A DNA stretch of 16,343 bases, taken from CAIUVD01 sp044338255. GTDB taxonomy: Bacteria; Planctomycetota; UBA11346. A model generated the notes under the pieces. It did no database searches. It was not told the DNA's origin and saw only the letters and a list, made by a program, of their open reading frames with translations. Where the stretch lies: assembly GCA_044338255.1 (NCBI GenBank), contig JBIILZ010000091.1, positions 1 through 16,343 of the forward strand. The letters run 5' to 3'. The position numbers were made by a program, and so were the translations under genes. Of the stretch, positions 6,829 through 13,272 are shown piece after piece (position 1 is the stretch's first letter; each line of letters opens with the position of its first letter).

Positions 6829-7209
6829 TCAGGCCTTGCGCGCCAGGGCGTTTTCGACCGACTTCATGAGCGCTATCAGGTAGGGCTGGTCCTTCACCCG
6901 CGAAAAACGCTCGTGCAGTTTTCTGGTCTTTTCCGCCCAGTTGTCGACACCGGCGCCCTCCGGGGGCGTACCGACGATATAAATGCGCTTGATGCCACGC
7001 CCGGCTAGGCGCTGAATGAGCCCATCGGACAAGGTCGTGCCCGAGGGGCACAGGCGGGTGCGATTGGGGAGCTCGACCGTTCGCGAGAGGATCATCCCCG
7101 ACCGCGCCTGGTTCAACAGGATGCAGGTATCAGGCGGAGCGATGGCACTCGCGGAAATGCGCCCGGTGAGACCCGTGAAGACTGGCGGCGTTGTGGGAGT
7201 GGACGTCAT
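6829..7209 (-). CDS. Small protein resembling the N-terminal module of HD-GYP proteins
   Basis: The 126-aa protein has no signal peptide or membrane segment. Residues about 36-80 (ARSGMILSRTVELPNRTRL, then CPSGTTLSDGLIQRLAGRGI and KRIYIVG) match the pattern 'GM-x-L-x-R-x-V, L-x-x-x-GT-x-L-x-x-x-x-I-x-x-L-x-x-x-GI-x-x-v-y-v'. That pattern is commonly seen before HD-GYP phosphodiesterase domains. Here the module stands alone with a short charged helical tail. It is translated just ahead of the HDOD gene, so the pair may replace a fused signalling protein. AGTATA at 7223-7228, read as TATACT on the minus strand, could be a -10 box very close to the start. Function is unknown. Confidence 0.72.
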   Translation of the reverse strand: MTSTPTTPPVFTGLTGRISASAIAPPDTCILLNQARSGMILSRTVELPNRTRLCPSGTTLSDGLIQRLAGRGIKRIYIVGTPPEGAGVDNWAEKTRKLHERFSRVKDQPYLIALMKSVENALARKA

Positions 7210-7331
7210 GTGATGCCGAGGAAGTATACGCGAAAAGTAAGCCAGACGCTAACGATGATAATGTTCCAAACGTCAGCTATATAAATAATATTAATTAGGA
7301 TTGGGCGACGGAGGAAGCTTGCCGCCGGCGA
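7210..7331. promoter_or_regulatory. AT-rich divergent intergenic region between the HDOD pair and fliO
   Basis: This is the most AT-rich patch of the window, especially 7277-7300, where only A and T occur apart from a few bases. It separates two divergent operons and probably carries their upstream promoter elements or bending sites. On the minus strand TATACT (7228-7223) is a possible -10 for the small gene. On the plus strand several TATAAA/TAATAT strings occur, but no well-spaced -35/-10 pair stands out. Confidence 0.4.
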
Positions 7332-7346
7332 TGGCACGGCAAATGC
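7332..7346 (+). promoter_or_regulatory. Candidate sigma-54 promoter of the fliOPQR operon
   Basis: TGGCAC, five bases, then ATGC fits the sigma-54 consensus TGGCAC-N5-TTGC with one mismatch, and keeps the invariant GG and GC ten bases apart. Transcription would start about 12 bases after the GC, near 7358, just ahead of the GAGGAG ribosome binding site (7363-7368) of fliO. Sigma-54 control of flagellar genes is well established in several bacterial groups. No enhancer-binding site was identified. Confidence 0.45.
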
Positions 7347-7374
7347 CTCATGGCTGGGCAGCGAGGAGCTAATT

Positions 7375-7932
7375 GTGGCGAAGCCCATCCTGATGTTCAT
7401 TTCTGCGACGGTACTGGTCTTGCTGCCCGGGATCATGCCGGTTGCCGCCTATGCCGAAGAGGTCTTTACCGATAGCCAATGGAATCAGACCGCCGCCAGC
7501 AAGCCGGCGGTGCCGGACGCTTCGCCGGTAGGATCGTCGCTGCTGGCCATTGGCGGTTCGCTGCTGGTGGTGATCGCCTTGGCCGTGGTTCTCGGTTGGC
7601 TGGTGAAGCGCCTGGGCGTCAAGCGCCTGATCCAGGCCAAGGGCAATTACCTCGAGGTCATTGAATCGGTGCCGCTGGGCTTCAAGCGCCAGGCCAGCCT
7701 GTTGCGCATCGGCGACATCGTGGTGGTGGTGGGCGTCGGCGAACATGAGCTGGTGACCTTGGCGACGTTGCCGGCGAGCACCGTGCTGCGCGAGCCGCCG
7801 GCAGCGCTGACGCCGGCAGCGCTGAAGTCGGCAGCGCTGAAGCCGGTTGCGGAAACGTCCCCGGTACCATCCGCGATGCCCGCCCCGGATCAGGCATTTC
7901 GCGTCCTCCTGAATAAAGTCATCAAAGGATGA
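7375..7932 (+). CDS. fliO: Flagellar biosynthesis protein FliO
   Basis: FliO is a membrane protein that helps assemble the FliP ring of the flagellar type III export gate. The 185-aa product starts with GTG at 7375, behind a good GAGGAG. It has a signal peptide (cleavage likely after AYA, residue 27), one membrane segment at about 55-76, and a cytoplasmic FliO domain with KRLGVKRLIQAKGNYLEVIESVPLG and QASLLRIGDIVVVVGVGEHELVTLATLP. The C-terminal tail is Ala/Pro-rich and contains three in-frame 15-bp repeats. The stop overlaps the fliP start as ATGA. FliO is poorly conserved, so the call rests on domain pattern plus gene order. Confidence 0.92.
   Translation: MAKPILMFISATVLVLLPGIMPVAAYAEEVFTDSQWNQTAASKPAVPDASPVGSSLLAIGGSLLVVIALAVVLGWLVKRLGVKRLIQAKGNYLEVIESVPLGFKRQASLLRIGDIVVVVGVGEHELVTLATLPASTVLREPPAALTPAALKSAALKPVAETSPVPSAMPAPDQAFRVLLNKVIKG
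7801..7845. repeat. 15-bp in-frame tandem repeat in the FliO tail
   Basis: Three units of the form GCAGCGCTGANGNCG lie in tandem and encode AALTP, AALKS and AALKP in the FliO C-terminal tail. The period is a multiple of three, so slippage would change tail length without changing frame. Confidence 0.9.
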
Positions 7933-8837
7933 AAACCTTTTTAATCATCCTCATGAGCGTGCTGATCAGCGCGTTGTTGGGCGCGGTCGAGGCTCCCGGC
8001 TTGACCTTTCCCGCCAGCGCCAATTCGCCCCCGCCCCCGCCCCCGCCGGTAGCCGATGCCAATGCCGCCTTGCCCGATCGCATCCTGCAGACGGTGATGG
8101 CGCCTTTGTCGCCTTTGTCGCGGGGAGCAGCGAGCCCCGAGGCGGCAGGCCCGTCGCCGGTGATCACCGCCCCCGGCCTGACCATCTCGCTGGCCAATGA
8201 TTCGAAGCGCGGCTGGTCGACGCCGGTGCTGCTTTTGTTGGGCATCACCGCCCTGTCGGTGGCCCCGGCCTTCCTGATGATGATGACCAGCTTCACGCGC
8301 ATCATCATCGTCCTTGGCTTCCTGCGTCGCGCGCTGGGGACACAGTCCTTGCCGCCGAATCAGGTGATGGCCGGCTTGGCGCTGTTCCTCAGCCTGTTCA
8401 TCATGACGCCGACGATCAATCGCATCAACGATTCCGCCTTGCAGCCCTATCTGAAAGAGACCATTTCGCAGGAGGTGGCCTTCGCCAACACCAAGGATGC
8501 GGTGCGCGATTTCATGCTCAAGCAGACGCGCAAAAACGATCTCGCCCTGTTCATCCATCTCGCTAAGGAGGAACGTCCGCGCACGCCGTCGGAGGTCTCC
8601 TTCCTGACTTTGGTACCGGCGTTCATGACCTCCGAGTTGAAGACCTCTTTTCAGATGGGCTTCATTATCTTCCTGCCTTTCCTGGTCATCGATCTGGTAG
8701 TGAGCGCGGTGCTGATGGCGCTGGGCATGATGATGCTGCCGCCGGTGGTGGTGTCGCTGCCGTTCAAGATTCTGCTCTTCTGTCTGGTCGATGGTTGGAC
8801 CCTACTGATGCAGGCGCTGGTCGCCTCTTATCGTTAA
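7929..8837 (+). CDS. fliP: Flagellar biosynthesis protein FliP
   Basis: FliP forms the core ring of the flagellar export gate in the inner membrane. The C-terminal two-thirds align by eye with known FliP: AFLMMMTSFTRIIIVLGFLRRALG, PPNQVMAGLALFLSLFIM, REFML-like RDFMLKQTRKNDLALF, PAFMTSELKTSFQMGF, and the final MALGMMMLPP and LPFKILLFCLVDGW, with four membrane segments. At 302 aa it is about 60 residues longer than E. coli FliP. The extra length lies between the signal peptide and the first membrane segment and is Pro/Ala/Ser-rich, with seven consecutive prolines and a 9-bp duplication. The start overlaps fliO (ATGA) behind AAAGG. The last Arg codon and stop are inside a 12-bp repeat. Confidence 0.97.
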   Translation: MKTFLIILMSVLISALLGAVEAPGLTFPASANSPPPPPPPVADANAALPDRILQTVMAPLSPLSRGAASPEAAGPSPVITAPGLTISLANDSKRGWSTPVLLLLGITALSVAPAFLMMMTSFTRIIIVLGFLRRALGTQSLPPNQVMAGLALFLSLFIMTPTINRINDSALQPYLKETISQEVAFANTKDAVRDFMLKQTRKNDLALFIHLAKEERPRTPSEVSFLTLVPAFMTSELKTSFQMGFIIFLPFLVIDLVVSAVLMALGMMMLPPVVVSLPFKILLFCLVDGWTLLMQALVASYR

Positions 8838-8890
8838 GTAGATCGTTAAGTAGATCGTTAAGTAGATCGTTAAGTAGATCGTTGAGTAGA
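8831..8890. repeat. 12-bp tandem repeat covering the fliP stop codon, five units
   Basis: Four perfect copies of TCGTTAAGTAGA and one TCGTTGAGTAGA lie in tandem, with a decayed sixth to about 8902. The first unit supplies the last Arg codon and TAA stop of fliP. Because 12 is a multiple of three, each perfect unit repeats CGT-TAA in the fliP frame, and TAG occurs in another frame. The array fills most of the 93-bp fliP-fliQ gap. Confidence 0.97.
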
Positions 8891-8930
8891 GCGCTGAGCA
8901 CATGGAAAATAGCATCATGAAAGGCCGGTT

Positions 8931-9203
8931 ATGCCCGATGACGTGATTATCGAAGTGCTGCGCAACATGCTGTATATCAGCCTGATGCTCTCCATGCCGG
9001 TGCTCGGGGTGGCGATGGTGGTGGGCATGCTGGTGGGCTTGTTACAGGCGGTGACCTCGATCCAGGAGCAGACCCTGGCCTTTGTGCCCAAGCTGCTCTC
9101 GATCATCGCCGTTTTCGTCCTGCTCGGCCATTGGATGATCCGCTTGCTGGTAGGCTATACCACCGAGCTGCTGAGCGGCCTGGCCCAGTATGGCGCTCTT
9201 TAG
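8931..9203 (+). CDS. fliQ: Flagellar biosynthesis protein FliQ
   Basis: The 90-aa product has the usual FliQ length and two hydrophobic hairpin segments (about 13-38 and 52-75). The family core GMLVGLLQAVTSIQEQTLAFVPKLLSI is recognisable. FliQ packs around the FliP-FliR complex in the export gate. The ATG at 8931 is preceded by AAAGG at 8920-8924. It is separated from fliP by the 12-bp repeat array, so it probably relies on its own ribosome binding site rather than coupling. fliR follows after 18 bp. Confidence 0.96.
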   Translation: MPDDVIIEVLRNMLYISLMLSMPVLGVAMVVGMLVGLLQAVTSIQEQTLAFVPKLLSIIAVFVLLGHWMIRLLVGYTTELLSGLAQYGAL

Positions 9204-9221
9204 CGCCGCCGGTCAAACGCG

Positions 9222-9995
9222 ATGAATCTCGACGCCCTGTCCTCGTTGTTCCAGCATATGCCGGCGATGATGCTGGTGATGGCGCGCATCGGCGCCCTGT
9301 TCGTGACCGCCCCGGTCATCGGCGGGGTGATGGTGCCGGCGACGGTGAAGTCGCTGCTGACCGTCGCCGTCGCCCTGGTGCTGGTCCCGCGTGCCGGGCC
9401 GAGCGACATCCCCCTCGATCTGATGTTCATCCTGCTCTTGACCCGCGAAGTCGTCCTCGGTCTGAGCTTGGGCTGGTTGCTGTCGCTGTATTTTACCGGC
9501 GTGCAGATGGGTGGTGAGTTGATCAATCGCCATGCCGGTTTCAGCGCTGCGGAAAATTTCGACCCCGATTCGAATATCGGTGCGGGTCCTATAGGCGATC
9601 TGCTCAACATCGGCGCGGTGTTGCTATTTTTCGCCACCGACGGACATCATGTACTGCTGGCGAGCTTGGCGCGCAGCTATGAATTATTGCCCCTGGGGGC
9701 GTGGACACCGACCCCCGCCTTGGGCGATCTGGTCGCCCGGGGAATGACTGACTCGTGGGCGATCGCCCTGGCGATCAGCTTCCCGGTGCTCTCAGCGGTG
9801 ATGGCGATCACTCTCACCGAGGGCGTGATGACGCGGGCGATCCCGCAAATCAACGTCATGCACATCAGCTTCGGGGTGAAGATCGTCGTCTCGGTCGGCG
9901 TGCTCTACGCCGGCATGCCGGCGGTGGTAGCCTTCATCGGCACCGTGCTGCTCGCCATGCATGGCATGTCGGCCAGCTTCCTCGCCTTGCATTGA
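9222..9995 (+). CDS. fliR: Flagellar biosynthesis protein FliR
   Basis: FliR is the single-copy component that closes the FliP ring of the flagellar export gate. The 257-aa length is normal. It is strongly hydrophobic, with about six membrane segments. Characteristic stretches are RIGALFVTAPVIGGVMVP near the N-terminus, the REVVLGLSLGWLLSLYFTGVQ core, GGELINRHAGFSAAENFDP, and the C-terminal FPVLSAVMAITLTEGVMTRAIPQINVMHISFGVK. In many genomes flhB and flhA follow; here the operon ends and a convergent regulator comes next, so those genes must lie elsewhere if present. Confidence 0.97.
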   Translation: MNLDALSSLFQHMPAMMLVMARIGALFVTAPVIGGVMVPATVKSLLTVAVALVLVPRAGPSDIPLDLMFILLLTREVVLGLSLGWLLSLYFTGVQMGGELINRHAGFSAAENFDPDSNIGAGPIGDLLNIGAVLLFFATDGHHVLLASLARSYELLPLGAWTPTPALGDLVARGMTDSWAIALAISFPVLSAVMAITLTEGVMTRAIPQINVMHISFGVKIVVSVGVLYAGMPAVVAFIGTVLLAMHGMSASFLALH

Positions 9996-10003
9996 GGCGT
10001 GCA

Positions 10004-10066
10004 TCGAGCTGGATCAGGTAGTCGAGCCGGATTAGCAAGTCGAGCCGGTTCAGGTGGTCGAGCCGG
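10004..10066. repeat. 18-bp tandem repeat at the 3' ends of convergent fliR and gntR-type gene
   Basis: Units TCGAGCTGGATCAGGTAG, TCGAGCCGGATTAGCAAG and TCGAGCCGGTTCAGGTGG start at 10004, 10022 and 10040. A fourth, conserved only in its first nine bases, starts at 10058. On the minus strand the regulator's stop (TCA at 10050-10052) lies in the third unit. The second and first units carry TTA and TCA at the matching position, so every unit has a stop in the regulator's frame. Confidence 0.88.
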
Positions 10067-11120
10067 GCACCAGCTCGGCGTCGATGGCGGTGCGTGTGCT
10101 GGCCAGGAATTCGCCCTTCTGTATCAGGTTGAGGACCTGTTCTGCGACCAGTTCGGCGATCCGATCGACGCGGAATCCGCAGCAGGTGAAGCCCCGCAGC
10201 CGCTCATCATCGAGCCCCAGCGAGGCATGCGTCACCACCGCCAGATCGGCGGGCAGGCGCAGGCCGAGCACCGAGGCGGCGGTGGCGACCCCCGAGAGCA
10301 AGGCTTCGTCGCCGATGATCAGCGCATGGTTGCCGGGCATGGCGCTGACTAGTTGGTGAAGGGCTGCCGCCGCACCCAATTCGCCATTGAGGCCGGCTTT
10401 GACCGTGACCGTGAGGCCCCGTGCCGCGGCCAGGCGTTGGAAGATCCGTGCGCTGTCGTGCTCGGCCTTGAGCGGGGTGAAGAGCGCGATGCGTTGGTGG
10501 CCGCGGGCGCCGAGATGCTCGATCGCCTGGGTGAGGAGACTCTCATAATCGAGGAAGAAGCCGCCATCGCCTTCAGGTGAAGATTCGATGTGGGTCATGG
10601 CCAGGCCGCGTTCGGTCAGCGGCGTGATCAATTCTGGGGCCCAGCCGAGGGTCACGACCCCGACCATGCGCCCGCGCGTCAGCGAGCGGATCAGCGGCCC
10701 GCGATCGACTCCACCCTGACCATCCCAGGGGGCGAGGATGAGGTCGGCCTGGAAGCCCGCCGTGGCGATGCGATCAGCCAAACGGGTGATCAGGGCGCGA
10801 TAGAACAGCGGCCCGTTTTCGACGAGGTTCTGATGGAAGGAGAGCGCGATCGTGCCACGTCCGGCCTCGGCGGCGACGGTGGTGCCCACACCTACCCGCC
10901 GTACCAGGTAACCGTGCGCCTCCATGACCGCCATGGCCTTGTTCACGGTCAGCACGCTGACGCCGAACTGCGTCGCCAGGTCGCGTTCGGTCGGCAGACG
11001 ATGGCCGGCGGTGAGCTGTCCGCGGTTGATCATGCCTTGCAGATATTCGCTGATCATGGTCGCCCGTGACGAGGTCTGTAGGCGGCTGATGACCTGGGAA
11101 TTGGCGAGCGGGGTGGTCAT
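10050..11120 (-). CDS. GntR-type DNA-binding / LacI-type sensor transcriptional regulator
   Basis: The 356-aa protein begins with a GntR winged helix-turn-helix (about 20-82: MISEYLQGMINRGQLTAGHR, PTERDLATQFGVSVLTVNKA, HGYLVRRVGVGTTV). It continues with a periplasmic-binding-protein-like sensor of the LacI/PurR type (about 90-345), which contains DYESLLTQAIEHLGARGHQR, IIGDEALLSGVATAASVLGL and PADLAVVTHASLG. This combination usually represses carbohydrate or small-solute uptake genes until ligand binds. It is divergent from potABCD across a 180-bp gap and is the natural candidate for their control. A start at the ATG encoding M22 is possible. The last codons and stop lie in an 18-bp tandem repeat. 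Confidence 0.92.
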   Translation of the reverse strand: MTTPLANSQVISRLQTSSRATMISEYLQGMINRGQLTAGHRLPTERDLATQFGVSVLTVNKAMAVMEAHGYLVRRVGVGTTVAAEAGRGTIALSFHQNLVENGPLFYRALITRLADRIATAGFQADLILAPWDGQGGVDRGPLIRSLTRGRMVGVVTLGWAPELITPLTERGLAMTHIESSPEGDGGFFLDYESLLTQAIEHLGARGHQRIALFTPLKAEHDSARIFQRLAAARGLTVTVKAGLNGELGAAAALHQLVSAMPGNHALIIGDEALLSGVATAASVLGLRLPADLAVVTHASLGLDDERLRGFTCCGFRVDRIAELVAEQVLNLIQKGEFLASTRTAIDAELVPGSTT

Positions 11121-11139
11121 AGCTAAAGCATTAGTCAGT

Positions 11140-11155
11140 TTGTCGCTTAAGACAA
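11140..11155. promoter_or_regulatory. Candidate operator between the gntR-type gene and potA
   Basis: Arms TTGTC (11140-11144) and GACAA (11151-11155) form a perfect inverted repeat around six bases containing TTAA. It lies 20 bp upstream of the gntR-type start and 146 bp upstream of potA. On the minus strand TTGTCT, read from 11155, could serve as a -35 box with TAATGC about 16 bases on, so binding here would suit autoregulation. The potA leader would be about 140 nt long. No firm potA promoter was found. Confidence 0.35.
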
Positions 11156-11300
11156 TTTCGAAAGTGCATTTATCTATGGACGTAGTGGCACGTTGAACGG
11201 ATCAGTAGTCGGCTGGGCGAGAGCGACCTCCGGGGGTGGTCCGGTGGTCAACCAGTGTAGCACTTTCCATCCTACCTGGGCGCGTTATTACCGCACATCG

Positions 11301-12362
11301 ATGAACGCTGGCACTCCGCTTGATCTGGCCGTGACCGGCGTGGCCAAATCTTTTGGCGCGACCCAGGTACTGCACGATATCACCGTCACCATTCCCGATG
11401 GCCAGTTCGTGACCTTGCTCGGGCCTTCGGGTTGCGGCAAGACCACGTTGTTGCGCATCATCGCCGGTTTCGAAACCCCGGATCGCGGCTCGGTGACCTT
11501 GGGTACGCAGGATCTGCTGCCCTTGCCGGCGCATAAACGACCCGTCAATACGGTTTTTCAGAGCTACGCGCTGTTCCCGCATCTGCGCGTGTGCGACAAT
11601 GTCGCCTTCGGCCTGCGTTCGCGGCGCGTGCCCGAGGCCGAGGTCGCCACGAAAGTCGCCGACATTCTCGAGGTCGTGCGCATCGGCCAGCTGGCGGCAC
11701 GCTATCCGCACGAACTCTCCGGCGGCCAGCGCCAGCGGGTGGCCCTCGCCCGGGCCCTGGTCAACGGTCCGGAAGTACTGCTCCTCGACGAGCCGATGTC
11801 GGCACTCGACGCGCGCCTGCGGCACGACGTGCAGGTCGAGCTCAAGCGCATCCAGAAGCAGTACAACACCACCTTCGTCCTGGTGACGCATGACCAGGAT
11901 GAGGCGATCGCGGTCAGCGACCGCATCCTGATCATGAATCAGGGGCGTATCGAGCAGGACGGCACCCCGGAACAGGTCTATGAACGACCGGTGAGCCGCT
12001 TCGTCGCCGAGTTCATGGGCTCGGCCAACATCATCCCTGCGACCCGCCTGACGGCCGATCGCGTCGCCACCGAGTTCGGCGAGCTCGGCGTGGCCTCGGT
12101 ACCGGCGTGGGCGGCAGGACATGTCGCCATCCGCCCGGAAGACATCGAGGTCCGTCAGGACAGCGGTAGCAACCACCTCCCTGGGACGATCACCGATCGC
12201 CTTTTCCGCGGCGACCATTGGGAGCTGATTGTGACCATCAGCGGCGGCCTTGGTCAGGGCCGGGCGCTGCGCGTCTCGACTGAGCCCGACCAGATCAACC
12301 GCGTCGGCGAAGCGGTGTTCCTCGAACTGCCCCACGACGACCTGCTCGTCTTGCGCGACTGA
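11301..12362 (+). CDS. potA: Spermidine/putrescine-type ABC transporter ATP-binding protein
   Basis: This is the ATPase of a PotABCD-type importer. From the ATG at 11301 it is 353 aa. It has Walker A GPSGCGKTT (41-49), Q-loop Q87, signature LSGGQ (139-143), Walker B LLLDEP (160-165) and an H-loop in VTHDQDEA near 198. A TOBE-type regulatory domain (about 240-353) includes AIRPEDIEV. The frame is open for 36 codons further upstream, but those residues do not resemble the family, and LDLAVTGVAKSFG is the normal beginning. No clear ribosome binding site precedes this ATG, so the start is moderately sure. The stop is 4 bp before potB. Confidence 0.94.
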   Translation: MNAGTPLDLAVTGVAKSFGATQVLHDITVTIPDGQFVTLLGPSGCGKTTLLRIIAGFETPDRGSVTLGTQDLLPLPAHKRPVNTVFQSYALFPHLRVCDNVAFGLRSRRVPEAEVATKVADILEVVRIGQLAARYPHELSGGQRQRVALARALVNGPEVLLLDEPMSALDARLRHDVQVELKRIQKQYNTTFVLVTHDQDEAIAVSDRILIMNQGRIEQDGTPEQVYERPVSRFVAEFMGSANIIPATRLTADRVATEFGELGVASVPAWAAGHVAIRPEDIEVRQDSGSNHLPGTITDRLFRGDHWELIVTISGGLGQGRALRVSTEPDQINRVGEAVFLELPHDDLLVLRD

Positions 12363-12366
12363 GTCG

Positions 12367-13272
12367 ATGCCAAGCAACATCGTCATCGATGGCAAACCCA
12401 CCACCAAGGCCCGCTTGTGGTGGTCGGGCTTTGGCCTGGTCAGCGCCGGTTTCCTGTGGCTCCTGTGTTTCTTGATCGGGCCGCTGATCGCCTTGTCGCT
12501 GCTGGCTTTCGCCACCCGTGGCGATTACGGCGACGTGGTATGGGTCTTCAATGGCGACAACTTCTGGCGCATGCTCGGCTACACCTCGCTGGGGTGGGAA
12601 CCGGATACCCTGCGGATCATCGCGCGCAGCGTGATTCTCGCTGGCATGACTACCCTTTTCTGTCTCGGCCTGGGCTTTCCCTTGTCCTTCTGGATTGCCG
12701 ATCGCGATCGCCGTTGGCGTGGCTTCCTGATCGCCATCGTCATGGTCCCGGCCTGCGTAAATCTGGTCATTCGCACCTATGCTTGGCAACTGATCCTCAG
12801 CAGCCAGGCGCCGCCGGCGCTGATCGCGCAGTGGTGCGGCTTGTTGCCGGAGGGCTCGCCGCTGCAGCCAAGCAGCATGGCAGTGTACCTGGGCATGGTC
12901 TCGGCGATGCTGCCGTTTGCGGTCCTGCCACTGTACACCAGCGTCGAGCGCATCGATTGGTCAGTGGTCGAGGCGGCGCGTGATCTCTATGGCGGAGCCT
13001 GGCGCACCTTCCGCCATGGCATCCTCAGCCAGACCGTGCCGGGTTTGATTGCGGCGGTGATCCTGACTTTTATCCCCTGTCTCGGGATGTTCGTGGTCAG
13101 CGATCTCTTGGGCGGGGCCAAGTACATGCTGGTGGGCAACCTCATCCAGCAGCAGTTCGGGGCGGCGGCGGATTGGCCGTTTGGCGCCATGCTCGGCCTG
13201 GGACTGGTGATCGCGTCGCTGCTCTCGCTGCTGGTGCTGCTGCGCTGGGGCTCACGTGAGGGGGCCTTGTGA
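12367..13272 (+). CDS. potB: Spermidine/putrescine-type ABC transporter permease (PotB)
   Basis: The 301-aa inner-membrane permease has six predicted membrane segments. The EAA coupling loop that contacts the ATPase is clear: VEAARDLYGGAWRTFRHGIL, followed by PGLIAAVILTFIPCLGMFVV. PACVNLVIRTYAWQLIL is also typical of PotB. It is somewhat longer than E. coli PotB (275) because of longer periplasmic loops after the first and before the fourth segment. The ATG at 12367 lies 4 bp after the potA stop; the open frame upstream overlaps potA and is rejected. Its stop shares one base with the potC ATG (TGATG). Confidence 0.94.
   Translation: MPSNIVIDGKPTTKARLWWSGFGLVSAGFLWLLCFLIGPLIALSLLAFATRGDYGDVVWVFNGDNFWRMLGYTSLGWEPDTLRIIARSVILAGMTTLFCLGLGFPLSFWIADRDRRWRGFLIAIVMVPACVNLVIRTYAWQLILSSQAPPALIAQWCGLLPEGSPLQPSSMAVYLGMVSAMLPFAVLPLYTSVERIDWSVVEAARDLYGGAWRTFRHGILSQTVPGLIAAVILTFIPCLGMFVVSDLLGGAKYMLVGNLIQQQFGAAADWPFGAMLGLGLVIASLLSLLVLLRWGSREGAL

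Noticed and set aside
6821..7051. Upstream extension of the HDOD reading frame
   Set aside because: It overlaps the small upstream gene in another frame and lacks HDOD-like sequence.
8902..8946. Tiny 14-codon open frame overlapping the fliQ start
   Set aside because: It is too short, has no good ribosome binding site and no recognisable leader-peptide pattern.
11187..11203. Sigma-54 promoter for potA at TGGCAC
   Set aside because: The required GC at the -12 position is missing (ACGG instead).
11193..11300. Earlier TTG start for potA
   Set aside because: The 36 added residues do not match ABC ATPases, and the region must hold the divergent promoters.
11202..12515. A 437-codon minus-strand open frame opposite potA and the start of potB
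   Set aside because: It is a GC-rich antisense shadow; potA on the plus strand has every ABC ATPase motif.
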